Assembly (NCBI GenBank): GCA_017425245.1
Contig: JAFOOX010000040.1
Location: 26,269 to 90,268 of the forward strand
Length of the DNA stretch: 64,000 nt
Source of the DNA: Gammaproteobacteria bacterium
GTDB taxonomy: Bacteria > Pseudomonadota > Gammaproteobacteria > Enterobacterales > Neiellaceae
Reading direction: 5' to 3'
This document shows positions 1-10,232 of this stretch, one piece after another. The position numbers and the translations under genes are program-made. The first letter of the stretch is position 1. Each line of letters begins with the position of its first letter. Below the pieces are notes generated by a model, which saw only the letters and a list, made by a program, of their open reading frames with translations, made no database searches and was not told the origin of the DNA.

Positions 1-323
1 GCGAGCGCCTGCAAGCGGTGCTGGCCAACCTGATCCAAAATGCCCAAGAGGCCACAGCGGATGGCGGTGTTGTCAGGGTCAGCTTGAGCAGCAGTGATGG
101 TTGGGCAGTGGTGACCGTGGAGGATGATGGGTGCGGTATGTCGGAGCAGTTTGTCCGTGAGCGCTTGTTTCGGCCGTTTGATACCACCAAGGGTAACGCC
201 GGCATGGGCATTGGCGCTTATGAAGCTCGTCAGCTGATCCTGGCGCTCGGCGGCCAATTCGATGTTGCCAGCCGTGAAGGTGAGGGGACGCGGATCAGCT
301 TGCGCCTGCCTGTGCAGGGCTGA
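1..323 (+). CDS. prsK: Histidine kinase PrsK, C-terminal fragment (cut by window edge)
   Basis: This is the 3' end of a sensor histidine kinase; the open frame continues off the left edge (frame from base 3), so the GTG at 18 is not a start. About 107 residues of the HATPase domain are visible: the N-box (NLIQNAQEAT), the G1 box (EDDGCGM), the F-box (LFRPFDTTK) and the G2 box (GMGIGAYEARQLI). The fragment resembles PrsK, the membrane sensor of PEP-CTERM/exosortase systems, and the next gene is its usual partner PrsR. It would autophosphorylate and pass phosphate to PrsR. The signal it senses cannot be judged because the sensor region is missing. Assignment to PrsK rests mainly on the neighbours. 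Confidence 0.85.
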   Translation, partial: ERLQAVLANLIQNAQEATADGGVVRVSLSSSDGWAVVTVEDDGCGMSEQFVRERLFRPFDTTKGNAGMGIGAYEARQLILALGGQFDVASREGEGTRISLRLPVQG

Positions 324-421
324 TCGCCTTCTGTCATACTAGGCGCCGGTTGTCAGCCGTTGTCCGTGGGTCTTCCTGACTTGCGGAGGCCGGCACTGAG
401 CTACAGGGAGCGGTTGCGGGC

Positions 422-1807
422 GTGGCCATCAAAAAAGAACACTTGCTGATTGTCGATGACGATCCGGGAATCCAGAAGCAGCTGAAATGGAGCCTTGAAG
501 GCTATGATCTCGTCTTTGCCGAAGATCGTGAGTCTGCGCTGGTCCAGTTGCGACGCTTTGAACCACCGGTAGTGACGCTGGATCTGGGGCTTCCCCCCGA
601 TCCGGCCAACGCCAGCGAAGGCTTGCGCACGCTGACCGAGATTCTGGCGCTGTCGCCCTCGACCAAAGTCATAGTGGTTACCGGCAACGACGACCGTGAT
701 TGTGCCTTGCGTGCCGTCGGCGAGGGTGCCTACGACTACTACCAGAAGCCGATCGACCCTGATGTACTCAAAGTGATCATCGATCGCGCTTTCCACCTCT
801 ATCGGCTGGAGCAAGATAACCAGCGTTTGCTGGTCGGTCGTGGTGATGGCCCGCTGGCGGGCATCATCGGCAACAGCCCGCAGATGGTTAAACTGGGGCG
901 GTTGGTTGAGCGTATCGCGCCAACTGAAGTGACTGCTCTGCTGCTCGGCGAGAGCGGCACCGGCAAGGAACTGCTGGCCCGTGCAGTGCACAACCTGAGC
1001 CCGCGTCGCAATGCCGCGTACATCGCCATCAATTGCGCCTCCATTCCAGAAAATCTGCTGGAGAGCGAGCTGTTCGGTTTCGAGAAGGGGGCCTTTACCG
1101 GCGCCATCAAGAAGACCAAGGGCAAGATTGAATGTGCTCAGGGCGGTACCCTGTTCCTCGACGAGATCGGCGATATGCCGCTGCCGTTGCAGGCCAAGAT
1201 CCTGCGCTTCCTGCAGGAGAAGACCATCGAGCCGGTGGGGGGGCGTACCGACATTCTGGTTGATGTGCGGGTGGTGTGCGCCACCAACCGTGACCTGCAG
1301 GCGATGGTCGCAGAGGGCAGCTTCCGCGAAGATCTCTATTACCGCATCTCCGAAGTGACCCTCAATATCCCGCCGCTGCGCAAGCGTGATGGTGACGCCG
1401 TATTGCTGGCTCGCGCCTTCCTCACGGCCTATGGCCGCGAGTTTGGCCGTAACCTGATTGGCTTTAATGAGGCGGCGCTGGCGGCCATCTGCAGTTACTC
1501 CTGGCCCGGCAACATCCGCGAGCTGCAAAACAAGGTCAAATCTGCCGTCATTCTGGCTGAAGGCAAGATGGTCACGGCAGAGGATCTGCAGCTTGACGGT
1601 GGCAATGTCGATGATCTGGCGTTCAACCTGCGGGCCGTACGCGAAGAGGCTGAAAAGCGGCTGATTACCCGGGTGCTGGCCTACACTGACGCCAATATCT
1701 CGCGCTCGGCAGAACTGCTTGGGGTAACCCGCCCGACGCTCTATGCGCTGATGGACAAGTACGCCATCATCGAAGAACGCAACCGTCGTCAGAACGTCAC
1801 TGGCTAA
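422..1807 (+). CDS. prsR: PEP-CTERM-box response regulator PrsR (sigma-54 activator)
   Basis: Sigma-54-dependent transcription activator of 461 residues. It has an N-terminal receiver domain (acidic cluster D12-D14, phosphoacceptor D54 in TLDLGLPPD), a central AAA+ domain with Walker A GESGTGKE and the sigma-54 contact loop GAFTGA, and a C-terminal Fis-type helix-turn-helix (about 430-455, [20 protein letters not shown]). The length and order fit the TIGR02915 family that accompanies exosortase systems. The start is GTG at 422, about 98 bases after prsK, with a purine-rich GGGAG a few bases upstream. In related systems PrsK/PrsR with RpoN switches on PEP-CTERM protein genes and some EPS genes; which promoters it controls here is not visible. 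Confidence 0.95.
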   Translation: MAIKKEHLLIVDDDPGIQKQLKWSLEGYDLVFAEDRESALVQLRRFEPPVVTLDLGLPPDPANASEGLRTLTEILALSPSTKVIVVTGNDDRDCALRAVGEGAYDYYQKPIDPDVLKVIIDRAFHLYRLEQDNQRLLVGRGDGPLAGIIGNSPQMVKLGRLVERIAPTEVTALLLGESGTGKELLARAVHNLSPRRNAAYIAINCASIPENLLESELFGFEKGAFTGAIKKTKGKIECAQGGTLFLDEIGDMPLPLQAKILRFLQEKTIEPVGGRTDILVDVRVVCATNRDLQAMVAEGSFREDLYYRISEVTLNIPPLRKRDGDAVLLARAFLTAYGREFGRNLIGFNEAALAAICSYSWPGNIRELQNKVKSAVILAEGKMVTAEDLQLDGGNVDDLAFNLRAVREEAEKRLITRVLAYTDANISRSAELLGVTRPTLYALMDKYAIIEERNRRQNVTG

Positions 1808-1826
1808 CAGCAACAAGGAACGCGAC

Positions 1827-4601
1827 ATGTCTACCCTGACTCTGCAACTGCGTCGTCATCTGCTGGCCTGTGCCGTGGTCGCGGCCATCGTCGGCTGCGG
1901 CGGTGAACGGACGGAAGCCGAATATCTGAGTTCGGCGTCTACCTATGCAGCCGACAATAAACACGCTGCAGCTATCATCGAGTACAAGAACGCGTTGCAG
2001 CAGAATCCGCGCAACGTCGATAGCCGGCTGGCGCTGGCTGCGAGCTATCTGGTGGTTGGTGATGCGGCCAGCGCCGAGAAGGAACTGCGGCGGGCGGCGG
2101 AACTGGGTGCCAGCAGCGAGCAGGTACTGCCGTCGCTGGTGCGGGCGCTCAACCTGCAGCAACAGCATGAAGCGATTATCAAGGAGACGGCGCGGCTCGA
2201 CAGCCTACCGCCAGCAACGCGCATCATGCTCCATATCGCCCGTGGCCAGGCCTTTGTCAGCCTGGATCGTGAGGCTGAGGCCCGCGCTGAGTTCGAATTG
2301 GCCAACGAGCTCGACCCGCAGGCGCCCTTGGCTCGGCTTGGCGACGCCTATGTCAAGGTGTTTAACGATCAGGCCGAAGAAGCGCTGGCTGCCCTCGACA
2401 CCTTGCTGGCCGATGCGCCGGCGCTGGAGGAGGCCTGGCTGCTGAAGGCCCGGCTGCAGCTGGCGCGGCGTGATGTCAGTGGTGCTATCGACTCTTTTGC
2501 CACCCTGATCAAGCTGGCACCGCAGGTGCTGGGTTATCGCCTGCTCTATGCCGAGGCCTTGCTGCAGGGAGAGCGTTATGACGAGGCGCGCACGGAACTG
2601 GCCAGCCTGCGCAAACAGATCCCCAAACATCCGGTGCCGCTCTACTACGAAGCGGTGATCGCCTTTTACGACAAGGACTGTGACAAGACTTTGGAGCGTG
2701 CCGGTGCGGTACTGCAGCAGCTGCCGCAGCACGTCAACAGTCGCCTGTTGACCGGCTATTGTCACTATCTCAAGGGCAATCCTGAGCTGGCTTATGAGTT
2801 TTTGCGTGGCAGTGCCGCCCAGATGCCGCCCGAACATATGGCTCGCAAGGTGTTGGCACTGACCGAGTTCAAGCTCGGCTATCACGATCAGGCGGCCCAG
2901 ACCCTCGAAGACTATCAGGGCTCCAGCGCGGCGGACGCCGAGCTGTTCTCCAACATCGGTGGCGCCCTGATCCGAGAGGGGCGGGCCGAGGATGCCAAGA
3001 CCTTGCTGGAGCGTGCGGCGGCACAAGGCGGTAGCGACGCGGTGACGCGTGCTCGTCTCGGCATGGCCAAACTGGCACTGGATGACGAGTCGGGGCTGAC
3101 CGATCTGCAGCAGGTGCTGGCGACTGACCCCGACAACCAGCAAACCAAGGTGCTGCTCGGTCTTAACTTGCTGCAGCGCAACAAGAATGATGAGGCCAAG
3201 AAACTGGCCGACGAATGGCTGGCGGCCGAACCCAAGAATGTCGATGCCATCAATCTGTCGGCCCTGGTGGCCCGCGCTGTGGGTGACAATGCTCGCGCCC
3301 AGACCCTGCTGGATGAGGCCCTGACCCTTGACCCGGTCAACCGTAACAGCCACACCCAGCTGATGCAGATGGCGTTGCTGGCCAAAGATATCGTCAAGGC
3401 TCGCGAGCACATTCGTGCCGTGCTTGATCCGGGCGAAGTGTCGTTGCCGCTGGTGGAACTGTGGTTCGGCGCTGAACAGGCGCTTGGTGACACCGCCAAG
3501 GTGGGGGACTATCTGGCTGCGCGGGTGGCCGTTAAGCCGGATGATGCCAGTGCACGCTTGGCCTTGGCCCGTTATCGCCTCTATCAGGGGCAACCCGCTG
3601 ATGTGGAGGCTCTGCTCAGCCCGCTCAAGCCCGATGCGGGCCAGTATGCCGATGGTCAGTTGCTGCGGGCCCGTGCATTGCTGGCCAGCGACAAGGTGAC
3701 CGAGGCCGAGAAGCTGCTGCGCGCCTGGCGCGACGCCCAACCCAAGGATGCCCGTAGTTACCTGGCATTGGCTGAGTTTTATCTGAGTCAGCGTCAACTC
3801 GACAAGGCCGCGGCCGAGGCTCGCAGTGGTCTTAACGAGTACCCCAAGGGCAGCGCCTTGTTGATGATGATGGCGAGTATCGAGCTGCAGCGTGGCGATC
3901 TCGGTGCTGCCGCCGAGCAGATCAAGATCCTCGATCGTGAGCAGGTCGATAACCCCCAGGCGGATGAGTTGCGGGCCCGTCTGGCCTTGGCACAAGGGCG
4001 TGCCGACGAAGCGCTGACCTTTGCTCAGCGCTCGGCGGATGGCCAGCTCAGCGCGACCCGCGCCGCTCTGCTGGGCCAGACACTGGTTGCCGCCGGTTAC
4101 AAGGACAAGGCGCGCGAATACCTGGAACAGCATCTGCTGACGTCACCGAACAATGCGGCAGCGCGCAATGTACTTGCGGATCTCTATCTGCAGACGGAGC
4201 CCGACAAGGCGATTGCCAGTTACCGTGATGTGCTCAGGGTGCAACCGGACAATGTGCTGGCCCTCAACAATCTGGCCTGGTTACTGGGTGAGCGTGGCGA
4301 GGTGAAGGAGGCGATCCCCCTGGCTGAGCGTGCCAACAGCCTGTTCGCAGGTAATGCTATGGTTCAGGACACGCTGGGCGCCCTTTATCTCAAGGATGGT
4401 GATGGCGCCCGGGCATTGCCACTGATCGAAAAAGCCTCAGCAGCCATGCCCAAGGATCCGACGATCCGTCTCCATCTGGCCGAGGCGCTGGTCGCCACTG
4501 GCGATAAAGCGCAGGCCCAACAGATTTTGACCGAGCTGAAGGCCGGTCCCGATTTCGGCCACAAGGCTAAGATAGACGCACTGCTGGAAAAGAGCCGATG
4601 A
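1827..4601 (+). CDS. prsT: PEP-CTERM system TPR-repeat lipoprotein PrsT
   Basis: Very long TPR protein (924 residues), the usual size for PrsT (TIGR02917). A lipoprotein signal peptide is visible: basic start, hydrophobic stretch and lipobox AIVG/C with Cys24. The rest is built from degenerate TPR units rich in Ala/Leu, for example around 32-60 and near the C-terminus ([20 protein letters not shown]). The role is a scaffold, probably anchored in the envelope, linked to exosortase-dependent EPS assembly; its precise activity is not known for the family. It starts 19 bases after prsR (AAGGAA upstream) and its stop overlaps the next gene's ATG, so it lies in the same operon. Confidence 0.93.
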   Translation: MSTLTLQLRRHLLACAVVAAIVGCGGERTEAEYLSSASTYAADNKHAAAIIEYKNALQQNPRNVDSRLALAASYLVVGDAASAEKELRRAAELGASSEQVLPSLVRALNLQQQHEAIIKETARLDSLPPATRIMLHIARGQAFVSLDREAEARAEFELANELDPQAPLARLGDAYVKVFNDQAEEALAALDTLLADAPALEEAWLLKARLQLARRDVSGAIDSFATLIKLAPQVLGYRLLYAEALLQGERYDEARTELASLRKQIPKHPVPLYYEAVIAFYDKDCDKTLERAGAVLQQLPQHVNSRLLTGYCHYLKGNPELAYEFLRGSAAQMPPEHMARKVLALTEFKLGYHDQAAQTLEDYQGSSAADAELFSNIGGALIREGRAEDAKTLLERAAAQGGSDAVTRARLGMAKLALDDESGLTDLQQVLATDPDNQQTKVLLGLNLLQRNKNDEAKKLADEWLAAEPKNVDAINLSALVARAVGDNARAQTLLDEALTLDPVNRNSHTQLMQMALLAKDIVKAREHIRAVLDPGEVSLPLVELWFGAEQALGDTAKVGDYLAARVAVKPDDASARLALARYRLYQGQPADVEALLSPLKPDAGQYADGQLLRARALLASDKVTEAEKLLRAWRDAQPKDARSYLALAEFYLSQRQLDKAAAEARSGLNEYPKGSALLMMMASIELQRGDLGAAAEQIKILDREQVDNPQADELRARLALAQGRADEALTFAQRSADGQLSATRAALLGQTLVAAGYKDKAREYLEQHLLTSPNNAAARNVLADLYLQTEPDKAIASYRDVLRVQPDNVLALNNLAWLLGERGEVKEAIPLAERANSLFAGNAMVQDTLGALYLKDGDGARALPLIEKASAAMPKDPTIRLHLAEALVATGDKAQAQQILTELKAGPDFGHKAKIDALLEKSR

Positions 4602-5494
4602 CCACCGCCCAGCCCGGATACATGACGGTTGATGTCGAGGAGTATTTTCAGGTAGCGGCCTTTGCCGGCACCCTGGACAAGGCGCAGTGGGACCAACTGC
4701 CGTCACGTCTCGACTGGTGCATGGACCGGGTGTTGGCCGGCTTTGATGACGCCGGTATCAAGGCCACCTTTTTTGTGCTGGGCTGGATCGCTGAACGCCA
4801 CCCGGCGGTGATTCGCCGGCTAGTGGCAGAGGGGCATGAGCTTGGCAGCCATGGCTATGGCCACGACAAGCTGGAAAACTTGACCCGGGCCAGTTTTGTT
4901 GAGGATATCCGCAAGGCCAAGGCGATTCTGGAACAGGTGGGCGGTGTTGAAGTGAAGGGCTATCGCGCCCCCTGCTTCTCGATCACCCCTGACAACAACT
5001 GGGCCCACGATGAGATCCTGGCCGCCGGGCATAGCTACAGCTCCAGCGTCTTTCCCATCCGTCATGACCTGTATGGGGCGCCACTGGCGCCCAGAACGCC
5101 ATTCCAGCTGGCCAATGGTCTGGTCGAGATTCCGGCAACCACGGCCCGCCATTTGGGTCGCAACTGGCCGGCTGCAGGCGGCGGCTTCTTCCGACTGCTG
5201 CCTTTTACCCTGTTTCATCAGCTGTGGCAAAGCGCCCGCAAGCAGGGGGTGCCAAGTATCTTTTACTTCCATCCGTGGGAAGTCGACCCGCAGCAGCCGC
5301 GGGTTGAGGGGGCGCCACTGCGCTCCCGTTTTCGCCATTACCTTAATCTCCATCAGACGGAACCGCGTTTGCGTCAGCTGCTGGCCCGTTACCAGTGGCA
5401 GCGGCTGGACAGCCTGGCGGTTGCCGGCCCATGGCCACAGGTCAGCTCCTGGCCGGATGTCGCTCAGGGGCTGACGGGGTGTGGTTGCCGCTGA
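4598..5494 (+). CDS. XrtA-system polysaccharide deacetylase (NodB fold, DUF3473 tail)
   Basis: Polysaccharide deacetylase of 298 residues of the type linked to PEP-CTERM/XrtA loci (TIGR03006). NodB-fold motifs are present: catalytic Asp12 in TVDVEEYF, metal ligands H85 and H89 in SHGYGH, and RAPCFSI. The C-terminal third ([10 protein letters not shown], then [19 protein letters not shown]) matches the DUF3473 extension. No signal peptide is seen, as is usual for this family. It probably removes acetyl groups from N-acetylated sugars in the glycan or its lipid-linked precursor. The ATG overlaps the prsT stop (ATGA), implying coupled translation; 88 bases then separate it from the exosortase gene. 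Confidence 0.93.
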   Translation: MTTAQPGYMTVDVEEYFQVAAFAGTLDKAQWDQLPSRLDWCMDRVLAGFDDAGIKATFFVLGWIAERHPAVIRRLVAEGHELGSHGYGHDKLENLTRASFVEDIRKAKAILEQVGGVEVKGYRAPCFSITPDNNWAHDEILAAGHSYSSSVFPIRHDLYGAPLAPRTPFQLANGLVEIPATTARHLGRNWPAAGGGFFRLLPFTLFHQLWQSARKQGVPSIFYFHPWEVDPQQPRVEGAPLRSRFRHYLNLHQTEPRLRQLLARYQWQRLDSLAVAGPWPQVSSWPDVAQGLTGCGCR

Positions 5495-5582
5495 CGGTCA
5501 TCGTGTTGGCATGAAGCGGTTGCTATGATGCTCGCCACAACGACAGTCGTGGTAGCAGCAGGGTGACGATGAGGGGGCATGG

Positions 5583-7076
5583 ATGGTGATGCAGCAGGAG
5601 CCGCTGGTGGCTGGTTGGTGGTCGCAGTGGCGCGCCACTTTGGTCGTTGTATTGGTGGGGGCCGTGGTGTGCGCCGTGCTCTGGCCGACCACGCTCAGCC
5701 TCTATGCCCGCTGGATCCGCATGGACGAAGCCTACAGCCATGGCTTCCTGTTACTGGCAGCGGTGCTGGTGCTCATTGCCCAGCAGCCTTGGCCTGCCAT
5801 GCAGACCGGGCGGCGTTGGCCTTGGCTACTGGCAATGCTCCCGGTTGCCATGCTGTGGTGGGTCGGTCATCTGGCGGACATCATCCTGTTCGAACAGCTT
5901 TGCCTACCCCTCTTGTGGTTGTGTGGGGTGGGGGCCATTTGGTCGAGCTCAGCGTTGCGCGCCTTTGCTTTCCCGATCCTGTTTCTCTATTTCGCCATTC
6001 CCATCTGGGACCATCTGGTACCGGTGTTGGTGGATACTGCGGTCCATGTGGTCTCCTTTTTGGTGGCCCGTACCGATATTCCAGTGATGATGCAGGGCGA
6101 TCAGATCGAAATCCCCAGTGGCATTATCACCGTTGCCGATGGTTGCTCTGGCGAGCGCTATCTGGTTGTCGGCTTGGCTTTCGGTACCCTGGCTGCCCGT
6201 CTTTATTTCAGTCGCGCCGGTTGGCGGGCGCTGATCATCGTGCTGGCGCTGGTTTTGGGGCTGGTAACCAACTGGGTGCGTATTTACCTGCTGGTGCTGA
6301 TCGGCTACGCCACCGAGATGCGCAGCAGCCTGATGCATGATCACGAGCTCTTTGGATTCGTACTCTTTGCTATCATCTTTGCCTTTCTGGTGTGGCTGAT
6401 CCGCGCCCACAGTGATCAACAGTCGCCGCCAGCACCGACGGCGCCGCCACGGCGTCTGAACGGCAGCTGGATGGCCGGCGGTGGCTGGTTGCTACTGTTG
6501 GCCCTGCCTCATGTCAGCGCCACTCTGCTGACCAGTGGTCCTGGAATCAGCCCGCTGCCGCTGCCGGAATTGGCAGCGACCAAGGTTGACTGGCCGTTGG
6601 GACGGCCGCTGTTTCGGCAGCGCAATGAAGCCCGCCTAGAGCAAAGCTGGCAGTTGAGCGAGCAACCTGCGGCGTGGATCAACCTCACCCATACTGGCTT
6701 TGGTGATGCACCAGACCTCTTTCCCTACAGCACGCTGCTGCTGCGCGACGACTGGGTGATTCTCGGTCAGCGGGTGATCCGCGACGACGATGGCCACCAG
6801 GGGCGGGAGCTGGAACTACGCGGCCGCTATGGCGGCGAGCGCTATCTTGTGCGCTACTTTCTGGCGGTGGGTGATATGGTGACCACCAACCCCTATCTGG
6901 CCAAGCTGGCTGAGATCCCGGCACGTCTCAGTGGCCGGCCTACCGGCACCCGCTTGGCACTTATTGCTCATTGTCTGCTGCAGGATTGCGCTGCCGCCCG
7001 GTTGAAGCTCGAGCAGTTGAGCGCAGAGGATCCCCGTGTGATCCTGTCCACCTATCTCAATGGTGATTGGCCATGA
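5583..7076 (+). CDS. xrtA: Exosortase A fused to EpsI-type domain
   Basis: Multi-pass membrane transpeptidase-like protein (497 residues) that in this family recognises and processes PEP-CTERM tails. About eight membrane segments occupy residues 18-280. The catalytic triad is complete: Cys188 in ADGCSGERY, Arg233 in TNWVRIYLL and His254 in HDHELFGFV. After a further hydrophobic segment near 300-320, residues to the end form the EpsI/DUF3485 domain, probably extracytoplasmic. The N-terminal MDEAYSHGFLLL motif is also typical. The start is ATG at 583 of the 5-kb block (GAGGGGG just upstream). The next gene's ATG overlaps the stop. Confidence 0.96.
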   Translation: MVMQQEPLVAGWWSQWRATLVVVLVGAVVCAVLWPTTLSLYARWIRMDEAYSHGFLLLAAVLVLIAQQPWPAMQTGRRWPWLLAMLPVAMLWWVGHLADIILFEQLCLPLLWLCGVGAIWSSSALRAFAFPILFLYFAIPIWDHLVPVLVDTAVHVVSFLVARTDIPVMMQGDQIEIPSGIITVADGCSGERYLVVGLAFGTLAARLYFSRAGWRALIIVLALVLGLVTNWVRIYLLVLIGYATEMRSSLMHDHELFGFVLFAIIFAFLVWLIRAHSDQQSPPAPTAPPRRLNGSWMAGGGWLLLLALPHVSATLLTSGPGISPLPLPELAATKVDWPLGRPLFRQRNEARLEQSWQLSEQPAAWINLTHTGFGDAPDLFPYSTLLLRDDWVILGQRVIRDDDGHQGRELELRGRYGGERYLVRYFLAVGDMVTTNPYLAKLAEIPARLSGRPTGTRLALIAHCLLQDCAAARLKLEQLSAEDPRVILSTYLNGDWP

Positions 7077-8215
7077 CCCTGTTGTTCTGGTTTTTTGCCC
7101 TGCTGCTGCTCTACATCTACATCGGTTACCCGCTGCTAGCCCGCCATTTGGCCACCAGCCGGCCACGGCCAATCGCTCGCAGCGAGGCGCTGCCCAAAGT
7201 CACCATCCTTACCGCCGCCTTCAACGAGGCCAAGGAGATCGAACAGACCATCCGCAATAAGATGGCGCTCGACTATCCGGCAGAGCTGCTGGAGATGATT
7301 GTCATCTCCGACGAATCTGAAGATGGCACTGATGAGATCGTGCAGCGGCTGGCCGCTGAATCACCGATTGCCCTGCGCCTGATCCGCCAGAGCCCGCGCC
7401 AGGGCAAGACTGCTGCGCTCAATCTGGCGGTGCCTGAGGCCAGCGGCGAGATCCTGCTGTTTGCCGATGCCAACTCGCTGTATGCGCCAGATGCGCTGCG
7501 CCGGCTGGTGGCCAACTTCGGCGATCCTCACGTGGGTTATGTCACTGGCCAGATGCTCTACACCAACCCGGATGGTTCACTGGTCGGCGATGGCTGCAGT
7601 GGCTATATGCGCTTTGAGAACAAGCTGCGCAGCTGGGAGAGTGCCTTTGGCTCCATCGTCGGCGTTGATGGCGGCGTTGATGCGATGCGCCGGGCCATCT
7701 ATCGGCCGATGCGGGCCGACCAGCTGCCCGATTTCGTTCAGCCATTGCAGGTGGTCGCCCAGGGGTACCGGGTGGTGTACGAGCCGCAGGCGGTACTGCA
7801 GGAGCACACCCTGACTGACGCTGGCCGCGAGTACCGGATGCGGGTGCGGGTGGCGCTGCGCGCCCTGTGGGCCATGTGGGATATGCGCGAACTATTCAAT
7901 CCGCTGCGCCACGGCCTCTTTGCCTGGCAACTGCTGTCGCACAAGCTGCTGCGCTATCTGGCTTTTGTGCCGCTTATCGGGGTGTTGTTGAGCAATCTGG
8001 CGCTGCTGGCCGCCCCCTTCTACAAACTGACCCTGGCCTGCCAGTTGCTGTTTTACATCGCCGCCTATCTGGGCTGGCGCAAGGGCAGCGCCGAGGCCCC
8101 GGCGCTGGTCACCGTTCCCTACTATTTCACCCTGATCAACTGGGCCTGTGCCGAGGCGGCGTGGATGTTTGTGCAGGGCAAGAAGATCGCATTGTGGAAA
8201 CCGCGGGAAGGCTGA
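7073..8215 (+). CDS. Membrane-anchored family 2 glycosyltransferase
   Basis: GT2-type glycosyltransferase of about 380 residues. One N-terminal membrane helix (LLFWFFALLLLYIYIGYPLL) is followed by a GT-A domain with TILTAAFNEAKEI, the nucleotide-sugar motif ISDESEDGTDEI, a DAN metal site (LLFADANSLY) and QPLQVVAQGYRV. Several C-terminal membrane helices follow, a layout like processive or lipid-linked-sugar transferases. It probably adds a sugar to the undecaprenyl-linked repeat unit on the inner face of the membrane; donor and acceptor are unknown. I chose the ATG at 7073, which overlaps the exosortase stop, over an in-frame TTG six bases upstream. Its stop overlaps the next start. Confidence 0.9.
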   Translation: MTLLFWFFALLLLYIYIGYPLLARHLATSRPRPIARSEALPKVTILTAAFNEAKEIEQTIRNKMALDYPAELLEMIVISDESEDGTDEIVQRLAAESPIALRLIRQSPRQGKTAALNLAVPEASGEILLFADANSLYAPDALRRLVANFGDPHVGYVTGQMLYTNPDGSLVGDGCSGYMRFENKLRSWESAFGSIVGVDGGVDAMRRAIYRPMRADQLPDFVQPLQVVAQGYRVVYEPQAVLQEHTLTDAGREYRMRVRVALRALWAMWDMRELFNPLRHGLFAWQLLSHKLLRYLAFVPLIGVLLSNLALLAAPFYKLTLACQLLFYIAAYLGWRKGSAEAPALVTVPYYFTLINWACAEAAWMFVQGKKIALWKPREG

Positions 8216-9336
8216 TGCGAGTTATCCACCTGATCGACAGTGGCGGTTATTACGGCGCCGAGCGCATGCTGCTGGAACTGATCACTGCTCAGCGCGCAGC
8301 CGGCATTGATGCCAGCCTGATCAGCCACGGCGATGGCGGTTGTGACCCCAAGGCGATAGAGCAGGAAGCACAGCGGCGCGGGTTGCCATTGGAATGCTGG
8401 CGCGGCGACTTCTTCGCTCGCCTGCGCGGGCTGCTGGGCCGTTGCGATCAGCAGGCGGTGCTGCACAGCCACGGCTACAAGTTCAACGTGCCCTTGGCCC
8501 TGCTGCCGCGGCGTTGCACGGTGGTAGCGACAGTCCATGGTTTTACCGAGCTGCGCCTGAGCCGCAAGATGGGGATCTATGCCCTGCTCGACCGGCTGGC
8601 GCTGCGCCGTTTGGATGGTGCGGCCTTTGTCGCTGCCAAGGTCGCGGCCGATGCCCGCATCACCCTGGATGGCCGCCGTTATCAGCAAATCGCCAACGGC
8701 ATTGATGCTGCGTTGCCGGTCCTGCAGCCGTTACCTGACTCTTTGGCTAGCGTGATTGCGGGTCGGGACGTTGTACTGTCCTTAGGTCGGCTGAGCCCGG
8801 AAAAGGGGCTGGATCTCCTTCTCCGTGCCTTTGCCAGAGTTAGTCCCACCTATCCTCAAGCACTATTGGTGATTGCGGGTGAAGGTGGCTTGGGCCCTTC
8901 GTTAAGAGAGTTGGCAGCGCAGCTTGGTATTGCCCCCAAAGTGCATTTTGCCGGGTATGTCGCTGCGGCCGACAGCCTGTTAGCGGCGGTTCGGGTGCTG
9001 GCGCAGCCGTCGTGGACTGAGGGGATGCCGATGACGGTGCTGGAGGCAATGCGCAGGGGGACGCCCGTCATTGCGACCAGAGTGGGATCTTTGCCTCAAC
9101 TACTTGATGCGCGGGAGGGTGAACCTGCGGCTGGCTTGTTATTGGCGCCAGGTGATGAGGAGGCTCTGGCGGCAGCAATCGATCAGATGCTGGGATCGCC
9201 ACAGCAGGCGGTCATGCTGGGCCAACAAGCACAACAGCGCTTTAAGGCCTACTACAGCGCTACTGCCATGGCGGAGCGTTATTTGGCCTTTTATCATCAG
9301 TGCCGCAATCGTGGCCGCCGCAAGGTATCGACATGA
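8215..9336 (+). CDS. Family 4 glycosyltransferase
   Basis: GT-B fold glycosyltransferase, about 373 residues, retaining GT4 type. The N-terminus is MRVIHLIDSGGYYGAER, with a glycine-rich loop typical of the family. The C-terminal half carries the donor-binding motifs LGRLSPEKGLDLLLRAF and EGMPMTVLEAMRRGTPVIA, which includes the E-x7-E pair. It probably transfers one sugar of the EPS repeat unit. The ATG at 8215 overlaps the previous stop (TGATG), and this start fits the family N-terminus; the open frame begins far upstream but that part is in the shadow of the previous gene. From about position 8720 the codon use becomes less GC-rich for some 500 bases, hinting at a patchwork gene. Confidence 0.9.
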   Translation: MRVIHLIDSGGYYGAERMLLELITAQRAAGIDASLISHGDGGCDPKAIEQEAQRRGLPLECWRGDFFARLRGLLGRCDQQAVLHSHGYKFNVPLALLPRRCTVVATVHGFTELRLSRKMGIYALLDRLALRRLDGAAFVAAKVAADARITLDGRRYQQIANGIDAALPVLQPLPDSLASVIAGRDVVLSLGRLSPEKGLDLLLRAFARVSPTYPQALLVIAGEGGLGPSLRELAAQLGIAPKVHFAGYVAAADSLLAAVRVLAQPSWTEGMPMTVLEAMRRGTPVIATRVGSLPQLLDAREGEPAAGLLLAPGDEEALAAAIDQMLGSPQQAVMLGQQAQQRFKAYYSATAMAERYLAFYHQCRNRGRRKVST

Positions 9337-10232
9337 GCAACAGCAGTAGCAGCCGGCCGTCGCTGAGCCGCGTGTCGGTGATCATTCCGCTTTATAACCG
9401 GGCAGACTACATCGAGCAGACGGTTCGCTCGGTACTGGCCCAGACCCTGCCGGTGGCGGAGCTGATCGTGGTCGACGATGGCTCGACCGATGATGGCGCG
9501 GCCAAAGTCGCGGCCATCGCCGGGGTCACTCTGCTGCGCCATGAGGGTGGGGCCAACAAGGGCCAGGCGGCCTCTATCAACCTTGGCCTGAGACAGGCAA
9601 GCGGTGAGGTGATCGCCATTCTCGACAGTGATGACTACTGGCACCCCCAGTTTATCGAGACGCTGCTGGCTCGCCTCAACGCTCCCGATCAGCCTGATCT
9701 GGTCTATGCCAATGGCAGCGCGGTGGATGGCGACGGCGGTTACCTCTATCCGCTGTTTGGCGCCGGCCATATTGAACGCAACGAAGCGTGGCGGCTGCTG
9801 GTTGATTGCTACATTGCCAGTCCGGGCCTTTATCTCGCCCGCCGCAGCCTCTATCAGCGCGTCGGCGAGGTCGACGAAAGTCTGCGCGCTGCCCAGGACC
9901 ACGACATGCTGCTGCGGCTGGCAGAGCAGGGACGGCTCGCCTATGTCGACCAGCCACTGTTCTATTACCGCAAGCATGGTGACTCGATCAGCGCTCGCGG
10001 TCAGGAGCGACGCTGGCGCAACGGCTTTGTCATTCTCGCCAAAGCCCGTTGCCGTTATCCCTATCCGCCACGGGCCCTGCGCAAACGGCAGGCGGTACTG
10101 CACTATCGCTTGGGGCAGGTACTGCGCCAACAGGGGCAGGGGATGCGTGGCGGGCTGCATCTGCTGGCGGCACTGCTGCTTGACCCGCAGCGGGCGCTGG
10201 CGGTGGCGACCGGCCGGGAGCGCAAGGCATGA
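9333..10232 (+). CDS. Family 2 glycosyltransferase
   Basis: Soluble GT2 glycosyltransferase, about 299 residues, GT-A fold. Motifs seen: VSVIIPLYNRADYIEQTVRS at the N-terminus, VVDDGSTDDG, and the DSDD metal site in IAILDSDDYW. QDHDMLLRLAEQGR and YYRKHGDSIS are typical of EPS and LPS transferases of this type. It probably adds one residue of the repeat unit from a nucleotide sugar. The ATG at 9333 overlaps the previous stop (ATGA), so it was preferred over an upstream in-frame start at 9300. The next gene overlaps its end by four bases. Confidence 0.92.
   Translation: MSNSSSSRPSLSRVSVIIPLYNRADYIEQTVRSVLAQTLPVAELIVVDDGSTDDGAAKVAAIAGVTLLRHEGGANKGQAASINLGLRQASGEVIAILDSDDYWHPQFIETLLARLNAPDQPDLVYANGSAVDGDGGYLYPLFGAGHIERNEAWRLLVDCYIASPGLYLARRSLYQRVGEVDESLRAAQDHDMLLRLAEQGRLAYVDQPLFYYRKHGDSISARGQERRWRNGFVILAKARCRYPYPPRALRKRQAVLHYRLGQVLRQQGQGMRGGLHLLAALLLDPQRALAVATGRERKA

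Noticed and set aside
401..1828. Long minus-strand open frame opposite prsR
   Set aside because: It lacks recognisable domains and mirrors a clear sigma-54 activator gene; GC-rich third positions create long antisense frames.
2205..4133. Minus-strand open frame of 642 codons opposite prsT
   Set aside because: Antisense shadow of a repetitive TPR gene; no start context or family resemblance.
5513..5529. Sigma-54-like TGGC...TTGC site before the exosortase gene
   Set aside because: GG and GC are 12 bases apart; the functional spacing is 10.
7867..8214. Upstream extension of the GT4 gene that starts at 8215
   Set aside because: The extra 116 codons lie inside the preceding GT2 gene in another frame and do not match the family; the ATG at 8215 fits the family N-terminus.
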